49,048 nt of DNA from an uncultured Pelagibacteraceae bacterium (GCA_902552035.1 CACDFC010000009.1:1-49048), one strand, 5' to 3'; counted from the first letter of the stretch, positions 1 through 10,642 are shown. Numbers and translations are program-made. Notes: generated by a model not told the origin, from the sequence alone.

Positions 1-1
1 T

Positions 2-530
2 AAATTTTTAGGCGTAGGAGAAAAAATTGATAATCTTGAAGTTTTCCATCCAGATAGAATTGCAAACAGAATTTTAGGTATGGGAGATATAGTTTCTTTA
101 GTTGAAAAAGCCTCAGAAGATTTTGATCAAGAGAAAACTAAAAAAAGGACAGTTTTCTTTAAATGATTATTTGTCTCAATTAAGACAAATGAAAAAAATG
201 GGAGGAATAGAAGGAGTGATGTCATTTTTGCCTGGAGTTTCAAAAATAAAGTCTCAAATGGATCAATCAGGGATAGATGAGAACGTCATAAAAAAAAATG
301 AAGCTGTAATTTTATCAATGACAAAAAAAGAAAGAGAAAATCCAAAGATAATTGATGGCTCAAGAAAAAAAAGAATTGCTAATGGTTCTGGAACTGACAT
401 TGCCACTATCAATAAATTGCTTAAACAATTTAAGATGATGTCTGAAATGATGAAAAAAATGTCAAAAGGAAATATGAAAGGAATGGCAGATAAAGGAATA
501 CCGCCAGAACTTTTTAATCAATTAAAATAA
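2..530 (+). CDS. ffh: Signal recognition particle protein Ffh, C-terminal part (truncated by window edge; frame disrupted near 131-150)
   Basis: Frame starting at base 2 reads [48 protein letters not shown]; it then shifts to the frame of ORF 102..530, [35 protein letters not shown] (Ffh M domain). Confidence 0.9.
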
Positions 531-543
531 ATAAAGGAGAGAT

Positions 544-975
544 ATGTTAAAATTAAGATTATCAATGGGTGGTACAAAAAAAAGACCAGTTTATAAAATT
601 GTTGTTGCCGACAGTAAATTTGCTAGAGATGGTAGGTTTATTGAAAAATTAGGTTTTTTTAATCCATTGTTACCCAAGGAAAAAAAAGAGAGATTGGGAT
701 TAGTAACTGAAAGAATTAAATATTGGTTAGAAAAAGGAGCACAACCAACAATTAGAGTAGCAAGAATACTTGGAGAAAATCAAATAATTCCAATGCCTAA
801 AAAAGGAAATAATCCACAAAAAGCAATACCAAAAAAAGATAGAAAAAAAGATAGTAAAGAGGAAGCACCAAAAGCAGAAACAGCTAAGGAAGCACCAAAA
901 GCAGAAGCAGCTAAGGAAGCACCAAAAGCAGAAGCAGCTAAGGAAGCACCAAAAGCAGAAGAGAAAAAAAAGTAA
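544..975 (+). CDS. rpsP: 30S ribosomal protein S16 with a repetitive K/E/A/P-rich C-terminal extension
   Basis: MLKLRLSMGGTKKRPVYKIVVADSKFARDGRFIEKLGFFNPL is typical bS16; it sits between ffh and trmD. Confidence 0.97.
   Translation: MLKLRLSMGGTKKRPVYKIVVADSKFARDGRFIEKLGFFNPLLPKEKKERLGLVTERIKYWLEKGAQPTIRVARILGENQIIPMPKKGNNPQKAIPKKDRKKDSKEEAPKAETAKEAPKAEAAKEAPKAEAAKEAPKAEEKKK
862..960 (+). repeat. 27-bp tandem repeat (about 3.7 copies) inside rpsP, encoding EAPKAEAAK units
   Basis: Copies at 862-888, 889-915, 916-942 and a partial at 943-960. Copies 2 and 3 are identical; copy 1 differs by one base (gaaaca vs gaagca). Confidence 0.97.
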
Positions 976-1667
976 TGTTTATTTTTCAAATTTTTACGCT
1001 TTACCCAGAGTTTTTTCCTGGCCTTTTTAAAGATGGACTTTATGGAAAAGCTTTAGAAAAAAAAATTTGGAAATTTAAAATAGTAAATATAAGAGAATAT
1101 GCAAATGACAAACACAAAACTGTTGATGATACTCCCTACGGAGGAGGCTCTGGAATGCTTTTAAAACCAGATGTCATTGCAAGTGCTTTAGATCAAAATA
1201 CTTCTATAAATGAAAAAATTTTTTACCTTTCACCTAGAGGGAAAGTATTTAATCAAAATTTAGCTAAAGATTTATCTAAGCAAAAAAAAGTAAATATTAT
1301 CTGCGGTCATTTTGAAGGAATAGATCAAAGAGTTTTAGATCATAGAAAAATTGAGGAAATAAGCATTGGAGATTTTATTTTATCTGGTGGAGAAACAGCT
1401 TCATATGTTTTTCTTGATGCAATACTAAGATTAATTCCTGGAGTAATTGGTAATGAAAATTCTAAAAATGAAGAAAGCTTTGAAAATGGTTTACTAGAGT
1501 ATCCTCAGTATACAAAACCACAAATTTGGGAGAAAATAAGTGTACCAAATGTACTTTTATCAGGAGATCACGCCAAAATTAAAGACTGGCGTTTATCTCA
1601 ATCTGAGGCTATAACTCGCGTCCGAAGACCAGATTTATGGCAAAAATATAATAATAAAAAAAATTAA
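975..1667 (+). CDS. trmD: tRNA (guanine-N1-37)-methyltransferase
   Basis: [18 protein letters not shown]...[17 protein letters not shown]...[12 protein letters not shown]; typical TrmD. Confidence 0.97.
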   Translation: MFIFQIFTLYPEFFPGLFKDGLYGKALEKKIWKFKIVNIREYANDKHKTVDDTPYGGGSGMLLKPDVIASALDQNTSINEKIFYLSPRGKVFNQNLAKDLSKQKKVNIICGHFEGIDQRVLDHRKIEEISIGDFILSGGETASYVFLDAILRLIPGVIGNENSKNEESFENGLLEYPQYTKPQIWEKISVPNVLLSGDHAKIKDWRLSQSEAITRVRRPDLWQKYNNKKN

Positions 1668-1683
1668 TTTGATAAACTTACAG

Positions 1684-2208
1684 ATGAAAACAATTGAAGA
1701 AATAAACCAGGCTAATGTAAAAAGAATATCTGCTGAAAAAAAATTGCCAGATTTTTTTCCTGGAGATATTGTTAAAATTGGTGTGCGAATTACTGAGGGA
1801 AAAAGAGATCGTATTCAATATTTTGAAGGAGTATGTATTGCTAAAAAAAATAGAGACTTAAATTCGTCATTTACCGTTAGGAAAATTTCATTTGGTGAAG
1901 GAGTTGAAAGGACATTTGCATTGTACAGTCCTATTGTAGATTCAATAAAAGTTGTTAGATCTGGTAAAGTTAGAAGGGCAAAACTTTATTATTTAAGAGA
2001 TAGAACTGGAAAATCAGCAAGGATAGCAGAAAAAATTAAGAAAAAAATTGGTATAGATGTTGATACTAAACCAGAACAACCTACAGAGGAAAATATTATA
2101 AAAGTTGAAGAAGATAATTCTAATCAGAATAACAAAAAAGAGTCTACTGAAAGTAAAGATACCTCTAAAAAAGAAAGTGAAAAAGAGACTCTAGAAAAAA
2201 ATAAATAA
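1684..2208 (+). CDS. rplS: 50S ribosomal protein L19 with an acidic/basic low-complexity C-terminal extension
   Basis: [30 protein letters not shown]...[16 protein letters not shown]. The first ATG in the ORF is 1684; the track starts at TTG 1669. Confidence 0.95.
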   Translation: MKTIEEINQANVKRISAEKKLPDFFPGDIVKIGVRITEGKRDRIQYFEGVCIAKKNRDLNSSFTVRKISFGEGVERTFALYSPIVDSIKVVRSGKVRRAKLYYLRDRTGKSARIAEKIKKKIGIDVDTKPEQPTEENIIKVEEDNSNQNNKKESTESKDTSKKESEKETLEKNK

Positions 2209-2219
2209 TCTTTTTCTTA

Positions 2220-3623
2220 ATGCCTAAGACTTTATATGACAAAATTTGGAATGATCACTTAGTTCATCAACAAGATGATGGAACCTCTTTATTGTTTGTT
2301 GATAGACATTTAATACATGAAGTTACAAGTCCACAAGCCTTTGAAGGTTTAAGGAATTCAAATAGAAAGGTTAGACAACCAAAACTAACACTTGCTGTTG
2401 TTGATCATAATATTCCTACAACCGATAGATCAAAAGGAATTGATGATAAAGATTCAAAAATTCAAGTAGAAACTTTAGAAAAAAATTGTAGAGAATTCGG
2501 TGTCAAATTATTTGGAATGGATGATAAAAGACAAGGAATAGTTCATATTGTAGGTCCGGAACAAGGTTTTACTCAACCTGGAACAGTAATTGTCTGTGGA
2601 GATAGCCATACTGCAACTCATGGAGCTTTCGGTTCTTTAGCTTTTGGTATTGGAACTTCAGAAGTAGAACATGTATTGGCAACACAGACTTTGGTACAGA
2701 AAAAAGCTAAAAATTTTAGAATTAATGTGAATGGAAAACTTTCGCTAGGAGTAACGTCTAAAGATGTTATTTTACAAATTATTGGAAAAATAGGAACAGC
2801 AGGCGGAACTGGTTGTGTACTAGAGTATGCCGGCTCAGTAATTTCTAACTTATCAGTAGAGCAGAGAATGACAATTTGTAATATGTCAATCGAGGGAGGA
2901 GCAAGAGCTGGATTAATTCAGCCAGATGAAAAAATTTTTAGCTATTTAAAAGGTAGGCCTATGTCACCAAAAAATGACAAGTGGGAAAGAGCTTTAGAAT
3001 ATTGGAATTCACTTAAAAGTGATAGTGATGCTAAATTTGATAAAGAAATAAATCTAAATGGTGAGGATATTGCCCCAATGGTAACTTGGGGAACATCACC
3101 TGAGGATGTTGTTTCAATAAATGGCAAAGTTCCAAATCCCGATAATGAGAAAAATGAGGACAAAAAAAATTCAATTAATAGATCTCTAAAGTATATGGGC
3201 CTTAAACCAGACGTAAAAATTCAGGATATCAAAATTGATAAAGTTTTTATTGGAAGTTGTACTAATGGAAGAATAGAGGATTTACGTGAAGCTGCTCAAA
3301 TTTTAAAAAATAAAAAAAAAGCGGAACATGTACATGGTATGGTTGTTCCAGGGTCAGGATTGGTTAAAGAGCAAGCAGAACAAGAAGGGTTGGATAAAAT
3401 ATTCATTAAATCAGGATTTGAATGGCGAGAACCCGGTTGTTCAATGTGCCTTGCAATGAATGCGGATAAATTAAAACCTCAAGAAAGATGTGCCTCTACA
3501 TCAAATAGAAACTTTGAGGGTAGACAAGGAAGAGGTGGAAGAACTCATTTAGTCAGTCCAGGAATGGCAGCTGCGGCAGCGATAGCAGGAAATCTTGATG
3601 ATGTTAGAAAATACCAAAATTAA
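2220..3623 (+). CDS. leuC: 3-isopropylmalate dehydratase large subunit
   Basis: [13 protein letters not shown]...[26 protein letters not shown]...[13 protein letters not shown]; followed by leuD and leuB. Confidence 0.97.
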   Translation: MPKTLYDKIWNDHLVHQQDDGTSLLFVDRHLIHEVTSPQAFEGLRNSNRKVRQPKLTLAVVDHNIPTTDRSKGIDDKDSKIQVETLEKNCREFGVKLFGMDDKRQGIVHIVGPEQGFTQPGTVIVCGDSHTATHGAFGSLAFGIGTSEVEHVLATQTLVQKKAKNFRINVNGKLSLGVTSKDVILQIIGKIGTAGGTGCVLEYAGSVISNLSVEQRMTICNMSIEGGARAGLIQPDEKIFSYLKGRPMSPKNDKWERALEYWNSLKSDSDAKFDKEINLNGEDIAPMVTWGTSPEDVVSINGKVPNPDNEKNEDKKNSINRSLKYMGLKPDVKIQDIKIDKVFIGSCTNGRIEDLREAAQILKNKKKAEHVHGMVVPGSGLVKEQAEQEGLDKIFIKSGFEWREPGCSMCLAMNADKLKPQERCASTSNRNFEGRQGRGGRTHLVSPGMAAAAAIAGNLDDVRKYQN

Positions 3624-4228
3624 TGAAAAAATTTATTTCACTTAAAAGTATCCCAGCATATTTGCCAATTGTGAATATTGATACTGATATGATTATACCT
3701 AAACAATTTTTAAAAACAATTAAACGAACTGGTCTAGGGAAAAATCTATTTCACGAAATGAGGTATGACAATGATGGAAAGGTTATTAATGATTTTGTTT
3801 TAAATACAAAACCATTTGATAGGTCAAAAATTTTAATTGCAGGAAATAATTTTGGTTGTGGATCATCCAGAGAGCATGCGCCATGGGCTCTTTTAGATTT
3901 TGGTATCACTTGCATAATAAGTTCAAGCTATGCAGATATATTTTACAATAATTGTTTTAAAAATGGAATATTGCCAATAATTTTGAATGAAGAAAAAATA
4001 AAAGATCTATCAGAATATGCAAAAAGAAAAGAAGAAATAGAAGTGAACCTAAAAGAAGAAAAAATTATTTATGGAAATAATGAAATAAATTTTAAAATAG
4101 ATCCATTTAAGAAAAAATGTTTGATTGAAGGACTTGATGACATTGCTCTGTCCTTAGAAAAATCTTCTCATATTAACGATTTTGAAAAAAAATTAAAATC
4201 CTCAAAACCATGGATATTTAATGATTAA
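3623..4228 (+). CDS. leuD: 3-isopropylmalate dehydratase small subunit
   Basis: [22 protein letters not shown]...[21 protein letters not shown]. Confidence 0.97.
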   Translation: MKKFISLKSIPAYLPIVNIDTDMIIPKQFLKTIKRTGLGKNLFHEMRYDNDGKVINDFVLNTKPFDRSKILIAGNNFGCGSSREHAPWALLDFGITCIISSSYADIFYNNCFKNGILPIILNEEKIKDLSEYAKRKEEIEVNLKEEKIIYGNNEINFKIDPFKKKCLIEGLDDIALSLEKSSHINDFEKKLKSSKPWIFND

Positions 4229-5330
4229 GGTTAAAAAAAGAAAAATTTTATTGTTAGCAGGTGATGGTATTGGCCCCGAGGTAATTGCTGAAGTTAAAAA
4301 AATTATAAATTGGTTTAATAAAAATCGATCTCTTGACTTTGAAATAGATGAAGATTTAGTTGGAGGTGCAGCTTATGACAAACATGGAATTCCAATTACT
4401 GATGAAGTTTTTTTTAAAGCATTAGAAAGTGAGGCAGTAATGTTGGGTGCTGTTGGAGGTCCTAAATGGGATAATATTGATTTTTCAAAAAAACCAGAGA
4501 GAGCACTTTTAAAACTTAGAAAAGAGTTAAAACTATTTGCAAATTTAAGACCTGCAATTTGTTTTAAACAACTTGTAGATGCTTCAAGCCTTAAACCAGA
4601 AATAGTCTCTGGGTTAGATATAATGCTAGTTAGAGAGTTAACAGGAGGAATTTACTTTGGTGAGCCTAGGGGAATTAAGCCTATTAACAATGGTGAGAGA
4701 AAAGGAATAAATACGCATACTTATACTAGCAGTGAAATCGAGAGAGTTGCTAGAGTAGCTTTTGATTTAGCAAAAAAAAGAAAAAATAAAGTCACTTCTT
4801 GTGAAAAATCAAATGTTATGGAAGCAGGACAGCTTTGGAAGGAAGAAGTACAATCTCTTCATGACAAAGAATTTAAAGAAATCGAGCTAGATCATATGTT
4901 AGCAGACAATTGTGCTATGCAATTATTAAGAAATCCAAAACAATTTGACGTTATTGTTACTGATAATTTATTTGGAGATATATTGTCGGATGAAGCAGCA
5001 ATGTTGACGGGATCTTTAGGTCTTTTACCATCAGCATCTTTAGGAGCAAAAGATAAAGATGGAAACATGAGATCAATGTATGAGCCAGTACATGGATCAG
5101 CTCCAGATATTGAGGGAAAAGGTATAGCTAATCCAATAGCATCAATTTTGAGCTTCTCAATGGCTTTAAGATATTCGTTAAATTTAGATAAGGAAGCTGA
5201 CGAACTTGATAAATCTGTACAAAGTGTACTAGATAAAGGGTTGAGGACTAGGGACATTTTATCTAAAGGAAAAAAGGAAGTTTCTACAAAAGAAATGGGT
5301 GATGCTATTATTGCTTATTTGCAAAAATAA
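4221..5330 (+). CDS. leuB: 3-isopropylmalate dehydrogenase
   Basis: [16 protein letters not shown]...[13 protein letters not shown]...[28 protein letters not shown]; overlaps the leuD 3' end. Confidence 0.97.
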   Translation: MIKVKKRKILLLAGDGIGPEVIAEVKKIINWFNKNRSLDFEIDEDLVGGAAYDKHGIPITDEVFFKALESEAVMLGAVGGPKWDNIDFSKKPERALLKLRKELKLFANLRPAICFKQLVDASSLKPEIVSGLDIMLVRELTGGIYFGEPRGIKPINNGERKGINTHTYTSSEIERVARVAFDLAKKRKNKVTSCEKSNVMEAGQLWKEEVQSLHDKEFKEIELDHMLADNCAMQLLRNPKQFDVIVTDNLFGDILSDEAAMLTGSLGLLPSASLGAKDKDGNMRSMYEPVHGSAPDIEGKGIANPIASILSFSMALRYSLNLDKEADELDKSVQSVLDKGLRTRDILSKGKKEVSTKEMGDAIIAYLQK

Positions 5331-5362
5331 CTATTTTAAATATATTTGTAGTATCAAAAAAA

Positions 5363-7129
5363 ATGACTATTTATAATGCACCAGTTGAAGATATGCTTTT
5401 TCTTTATGAAAAGCTAAGAGACAATAAAAACTATAATGAGATCGAAAGGTATAAGGAAGTAACAACTGATTTAGTCAAAAATATTCTTGAAGAAGCAGCT
5501 AAGATAAATAAAAATTTAATATTACCTCTAGCAAAATCTGGTGACGAAAATCCTACAGTCTTAGAAAATGGAGTTGTAAGAACACCCCCAGGTTACAAAG
5601 AAGCCTATAAAAAATTTATTGAAGATGGTTGGACATCCTTATCTTGCGATCCAAAATATGGAGGACAAGGTATGCCAAAAACTGTAAGTGCATTTTTTGA
5701 TGAAATGATTTCATCATCAAGTCTTTCATTTAAGTTATATAGTGAATTAACGTTAGGTGCATATAATTGTATTCATCATCACGCTTCTGATGAAATAAAA
5801 AATAAATATCTTCCAAAAATGGTTGAGGGCAAATGGAGTGGAACAATGTGCTTAACTGAACCTGTATGTGGTACCGATTTAGGAATGCTAAAGTCAAAAG
5901 CGATAGAGCAATCAGATGGAACTTTTAAGATAACTGGTCAAAAAATATTCATTACCTCTGGTGATCACGATTTAACGGAAAATATTGTTCATTTAGTTAT
6001 TGCAAGAGCAAGTGACTCACCACAAGGAACAAAAGGAATAAGTTTATTTCTGGTACCAAAGTTTATTGTTAATCAAGATGGTTCAATTGGTCCAAGAAAC
6101 GGAATTTCTACAGGTTCAATAGAAACAAAGATGGGTATCAAGGGTTCAGCAACTTGTGTTCTTAATTTTGATGATGCAACTGGATATTTAATTGGTCCAA
6201 AAAATAAAGGGTTAAGCCAAATGTTTACAATGATGAATTTAGAGAGAATAGTTGTTGGTATACAAGGTTTAGGATTATCTGAAATTGCTTATCAAAATTC
6301 TTTAAACTACGCAAAAGAGAGAAAACAGGGAAAAAGCAATAATAATAAATCAAAAAATGGTAGTGCAGACTTAATTATAGAGCATGCAGATATAAGAAGA
6401 ACTTTGTTAAATATGAAATCAATTATTGAAGGAGAGAGAGCATTATGTTTTTGGTTGTCCCAACAAACTGAGGTTAGCTTATATCATAAAGACACAAAAA
6501 TTAAGCAAGATGCTTTAGATATGGTCTCATTAATGACACCAGTAGTTAAGTCTTTATTCTCAGATATGGGAATGGAAATTACTAGTGACGCTATGCAGAT
6601 ATTTGGAGGCTATGGTTACACAAAAGACCAAGGAATTGAACAATTATATAGAGATAATAGAATAACACCTATTTATGAAGGAACCAATTCTGTTCAAGCA
6701 ATTGATTTAGTTTTTAGAAAATTAGTAAATAAGAATGGAGATATAATTGATAAGTATATCAGCATGATCAAAAGTGACCTTGATAAAAACAGTGATGAAC
6801 TAAAACCATTTATAAAAACACTAAAAATCTACGTTGATAAGCTAAGTAGCTTTTCAAATTGGATGAAAGATAAAATAGAAAATTCTAGAGATGATGCAAA
6901 TGCAGCATCAAACGATTACTTGAGAGTTTTAGGCTATGTCTCAGTAGGATATGCATGGCTTAAAGTATTAGGAGTATGCTATAAGGAATATTCTAGTAAT
7001 AAAGACTTCTACGAAGATAAAATACAAACTGCTAGTTTTTATTTTAATAGGGTTTTACCGCGAATTGATAGTCATTATTTGTCTGCAACCACCGGAAGTA
7101 GATATATAATGGACTTTAAATTTAATTGA
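5363..7129 (+). CDS. dmdC: Acyl-CoA dehydrogenase, probable 3-methylmercaptopropionyl-CoA dehydrogenase (DmdC-like)
   Basis: 588 aa acyl-CoA dehydrogenase with MCLTEPVCGTDLGMLKSKA and MQIFGGYGYTKDQGIEQLYRDNRITPIYEGTNSVQAIDL; directly upstream of a dmdB-like ligase and dmdA. Confidence 0.85.
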   Translation: MTIYNAPVEDMLFLYEKLRDNKNYNEIERYKEVTTDLVKNILEEAAKINKNLILPLAKSGDENPTVLENGVVRTPPGYKEAYKKFIEDGWTSLSCDPKYGGQGMPKTVSAFFDEMISSSSLSFKLYSELTLGAYNCIHHHASDEIKNKYLPKMVEGKWSGTMCLTEPVCGTDLGMLKSKAIEQSDGTFKITGQKIFITSGDHDLTENIVHLVIARASDSPQGTKGISLFLVPKFIVNQDGSIGPRNGISTGSIETKMGIKGSATCVLNFDDATGYLIGPKNKGLSQMFTMMNLERIVVGIQGLGLSEIAYQNSLNYAKERKQGKSNNNKSKNGSADLIIEHADIRRTLLNMKSIIEGERALCFWLSQQTEVSLYHKDTKIKQDALDMVSLMTPVVKSLFSDMGMEITSDAMQIFGGYGYTKDQGIEQLYRDNRITPIYEGTNSVQAIDLVFRKLVNKNGDIIDKYISMIKSDLDKNSDELKPFIKTLKIYVDKLSSFSNWMKDKIENSRDDANAASNDYLRVLGYVSVGYAWLKVLGVCYKEYSSNKDFYEDKIQTASFYFNRVLPRIDSHYLSATTGSRYIMDFKFN

Positions 7130-7131
7130 TT

Positions 7132-8760
7132 ATGAGTCATTACAATACAAATTTAGACAAAAATAATGCAAATTTTGTTCCATTAACTCCTTTGTCTTTT
7201 CTTCAAAGAGCAAAAGATATTTATCCGAATTATGAAGCAATTGTTTATGAGGATAGGAGATATACATGGAGTGAGGTTTTTAAAAGATGTATAAAATTTG
7301 CGAGTGCACTTGAAAAAATTGGAATTAATAAAGGAGATACAGTTTCATTTTTAGCTTTTAATACTCCTGAAATATTTGAGGCTCATTATTCAGTTCCAAT
7401 GACTGGTGCAGTGTTAAATACAATTAATATTAGATTAGATGCAAAAACTATTGCTTATATATTAGAACATAGTGATGCCAAAGTTCTTGTTGTCGATAGA
7501 CAGCTTCATGTTGAGGTAAAAAAAGCTTTAAGCTCAATAAATAAAAAAATTACCATTATAGATATATTTGATAAATTTGCTGATCAATCAAAGCTAGAAA
7601 AAATCGGTGATTTAGAATATGAAGATTTTTTAAATACTGGCGACGAAAAATATAACTGGAAAATGCCAGAAGATGAATGGCAGGCTATTTCTTTAAGCTA
7701 TACATCTGGTACAACTGGGAACCCTAAAGGAGTTGTTTATCACCACAGAGGCTCATATTTAATGTCAACAGGAAGCGCAACAGCGTGGAATATGCCAAAT
7801 AGATTAAATTTTTTGACTGTTGTACCAATGTTTCATTGTAACGGTTGGTGTTATCCTTGGACAGTTCCAATGTTAAATGGAAGAACAATTTGCCTTAGAA
7901 ATGTTGATGTTAAGAAAATATTTGAGTTAATTGACAAATATGAAGTAACCCATTTTGGAGGTGCACCTATTGTTTTAAATATGATCACTGGAGCGCCGGA
8001 AGCTGATAGAAAAAAACTAAAACATAAAGTTTATGTGTTAACTGCTGGTGCACCTCCTCCAAGTATTATTTTTAAAAAAATGAAAAGTCTTGGTTTTGAA
8101 GTAATGCATGTTTATGGATTAACAGAGACATATGGGCATGTAACTCAATGTGCATGGAATGATTCATGGAATGAATTTGATGAAGATAAATTAAATGAGA
8201 TAAAAGCACGACAAGGAGTAAGATATCCAAATACCGAGGGAGTAACAATAATGGACCCTGAAAGTATGAAAGAGGTTCCAAAAGACGGAAAAACAATTGG
8301 TGAAATAATGATAAGAGGAAATGTTGTAATGAAAGGTTACTTTAAAGATAAAGAAGCAACTGAAAAGGCAATGAAAGGTGGTTGGTTTCATTCCGGTGAT
8401 TTGGCAGTAATGCACCCAGATGGATATGTTAAGATACAGGATAGATCTAAGGATATTATCATTTCTGGAGGTGAAAATATTTCATCTATTGAAATTGAAA
8501 ATACATTAGCTAAGCACCCATCTGTGTCCATAGCTGCGGTAGTTGCGAAGCCTGATGAAAAATGGGGTGAAGTTCCTTGTGCATTTATCGAAATGGTGAA
8601 AGATAAACCAGTTACTGAAAAAGAGTTAATTGCTTTTTGTAAAGAAACTTTAGCTAATTTCAAAGTTCCTAAAAAAGTCGAATTCTGTGAACTTCCAAAA
8701 ACCTCAACAGGAAAAATACAAAAATTTGAATTAAGAAAAAAGGCCAAGGAGATAAACTGA
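7132..8760 (+). CDS. dmdB: Acyl-CoA synthetase, probable 3-methylmercaptopropionate-CoA ligase (DmdB-like)
   Basis: AMP-binding motif SYTSGTTGNPKGVVYHHRG, and GWFHSGDLAVMHPDGYVKIQDRSKDIIISGGENISSIEIE; in the dmdA cluster. ATG 7132 preferred over the track's TTG 7126. Confidence 0.85.
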   Translation: MSHYNTNLDKNNANFVPLTPLSFLQRAKDIYPNYEAIVYEDRRYTWSEVFKRCIKFASALEKIGINKGDTVSFLAFNTPEIFEAHYSVPMTGAVLNTINIRLDAKTIAYILEHSDAKVLVVDRQLHVEVKKALSSINKKITIIDIFDKFADQSKLEKIGDLEYEDFLNTGDEKYNWKMPEDEWQAISLSYTSGTTGNPKGVVYHHRGSYLMSTGSATAWNMPNRLNFLTVVPMFHCNGWCYPWTVPMLNGRTICLRNVDVKKIFELIDKYEVTHFGGAPIVLNMITGAPEADRKKLKHKVYVLTAGAPPPSIIFKKMKSLGFEVMHVYGLTETYGHVTQCAWNDSWNEFDEDKLNEIKARQGVRYPNTEGVTIMDPESMKEVPKDGKTIGEIMIRGNVVMKGYFKDKEATEKAMKGGWFHSGDLAVMHPDGYVKIQDRSKDIIISGGENISSIEIENTLAKHPSVSIAAVVAKPDEKWGEVPCAFIEMVKDKPVTEKELIAFCKETLANFKVPKKVEFCELPKTSTGKIQKFELRKKAKEIN

Positions 8761-9533
8761 TCTTTCGAGTAAATGAAAAGGACGTGTTTGTCTCTACTGC
8801 AGGCTTACAAATAGATATTCAAAAGCCTACTATATTATTAATGCACGGTAGTGGCCTTAGTCATATTGTTTGGTCATTACACGAGCAATTTTATTCATCT
8901 CAAGGTTTTAATGTTTTAGCAGTTGACCTTCCTGGACATGGTGATTCTGAAGGTCCTTCGTTATCCTCGATACAAGAAATATCTGATTGGGTAAAAGATC
9001 TTGCTAATGAATTAAATTTAAAAAAAATAAATTTTATAGGTCACTCCCAAGGTTGTCTGGTTGGCATAGATTTTGCATCTAGATATCCAGAATTAATTGA
9101 AAGACTAGTACTTGTTGCAGGATCATATAAATTGCCAGTAAATCAGGATCTTTTAGACTTAGCGGAAGCTGGAGATGAAAAGGCATTGTTACTTATGATG
9201 AAATGGGGATATGAAGGCTCAAAAGCCTTTATAGGAGGAAACCCAGTAAAAAAAATTATAAACTCAACAAGAGAAATTCGTGAAATTTTGTATGTGGACT
9301 TAAGAGCGTGCAACAACTATAAGTCCGGAAAAGATTCTTTAGAAAAAATAAATTGTTCGACCTTATGTATTTTTGGAGATCTTGATAAAATGGTACCACT
9401 TGAAGTAGGAAATAAAATGGCGGAAAAAATTAAAAATTCAAAAGTTAAAGTTATTACCAACTGTGGACATATGATAATTTTTGAAAGAGCTTTTGAAATG
9501 AGAAAATCAGTAATAGAATTTTTAAAAAAATGA
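8757..9533 (+). CDS. Alpha/beta hydrolase in the DMSP cluster; probable non-canonical CTG start at 8757 (ORF track starts at GTG 8784)
   Basis: [13 protein letters not shown] (oxyanion HG motif), nucleophile elbow [13 protein letters not shown] acid region and NCGHMIIFE histidine. SD-like AAGGAG at 8746-8751, CTG at 8757 overlapping the dmdB TGA. Confidence 0.8.
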   Translation: MIFRVNEKDVFVSTAGLQIDIQKPTILLMHGSGLSHIVWSLHEQFYSSQGFNVLAVDLPGHGDSEGPSLSSIQEISDWVKDLANELNLKKINFIGHSQGCLVGIDFASRYPELIERLVLVAGSYKLPVNQDLLDLAEAGDEKALLLMMKWGYEGSKAFIGGNPVKKIINSTREIREILYVDLRACNNYKSGKDSLEKINCSTLCIFGDLDKMVPLEVGNKMAEKIKNSKVKVITNCGHMIIFERAFEMRKSVIEFLKK

Positions 9534-10642
9534 AAGAATATTTTATATCAAAGTCTAGAAGACTAAGAAGTACTTCGTATACTTCAAGAATAGAAGAACA
9601 GGGAGTTACAGCTTATACAATTTATAATCATATGCTTCTGCCAACAAGATTTGGTGGACCTCTAGAGGAATTATATCATCATTTAAAAGAACATGTTCAA
9701 GTTTGGGACGCAGCTGGTCAAAGACAAGTAGAGGTTAATGGTAAAGACTCTTACAAGTTAGTACAGTTAATGACATGTCGAGATCTTTCGAAAGCAAAAG
9801 TTGGAAGATGCTATTATGCCCCAATTATTGATGATAAGGCCAAGTTGATAAATGATCCTGTAATTTTAAAATTATCAGACCAAAGGTGGTGGATATCATT
9901 ATCAGACTCAGACGTAGAATTATTTGCTAAAGGGCTTGCGATAGGAAATAATTTTGATGTAAATATTTTTGAAGCTAAAATAGATATATTCTCAGTTCAA
10001 GGTCCAAAATCTTTCGACTTAATGGCAAAAGTTTTAGGCCCAAAAATTAGAGAATTAAAATTTTTTGGTTTTGATTATTATGAGTTTGGTGGATCAAAAC
10101 ATTTAATAGCAAGATCTGGATGGTCAAAGCAAGGTGGATACGAAGTTTACATGGAACATACCGAAGCAGGACTAGCACTTTATGACAAGTTGTTTGAAGC
10201 TGGTGTTGAGTTTAATGTAAAACCTGGTGCTCCAAATTTAATAGAGAGACTAGAAAGTTCATTGTTATCTTACGGGAATGATATGGATATAGGTGATAAT
10301 CCGTTAGAATGTGGATTTGACAAATATGTTAATTTAGAAAGTGAAGTTAATTTTTTAGGAAAAGAAGTGCTTAAAAAAGTAAAGTCAGAGGGCGTTAAGA
10401 AAAAACTTATGGGAGTTAAAATAGACTCTAAGAAAATTAACGTGACAGGCTCAATTAATATGTATGACAAAAATAATAAATTAATTGGGGAATTGAGATC
10501 TGGTTCTTTTAATCCAATGTTTAAGCAAGTAATAGGTATTGCAATGGTAAATAAACCTTATTTTAAAGATACACAGGAATTTCAAATATCTATTGATGGA
10601 AATAATTGCACTGGAAAAGTTTGCGATTTACCTTTCATTTAG
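9530..10642 (+). CDS. dmdA: Dimethylsulfoniopropionate demethylase (GcvT-like fold)
   Basis: 370 aa; [71 protein letters not shown] resembles DmdA rather than GcvT; in a cluster with dmdB/dmdC-like genes. Confidence 0.9.
   Translation: MKEYFISKSRRLRSTSYTSRIEEQGVTAYTIYNHMLLPTRFGGPLEELYHHLKEHVQVWDAAGQRQVEVNGKDSYKLVQLMTCRDLSKAKVGRCYYAPIIDDKAKLINDPVILKLSDQRWWISLSDSDVELFAKGLAIGNNFDVNIFEAKIDIFSVQGPKSFDLMAKVLGPKIRELKFFGFDYYEFGGSKHLIARSGWSKQGGYEVYMEHTEAGLALYDKLFEAGVEFNVKPGAPNLIERLESSLLSYGNDMDIGDNPLECGFDKYVNLESEVNFLGKEVLKKVKSEGVKKKLMGVKIDSKKINVTGSINMYDKNNKLIGELRSGSFNPMFKQVIGIAMVNKPYFKDTQEFQISIDGNNCTGKVCDLPFI

Noticed and set aside
780-989. Antisense ORF of 69 aa with SAFGASLAA repeats opposite rpsP
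   Set aside because: It mirrors the S16 27-bp repeat on the other strand; no independent coding evidence.
9530-10642. Annotating the 370-aa GcvT-like protein as glycine cleavage T protein
   Set aside because: Sequence and linkage with dmdB/dmdC-like genes fit DmdA better; no gcvH/gcvP nearby.
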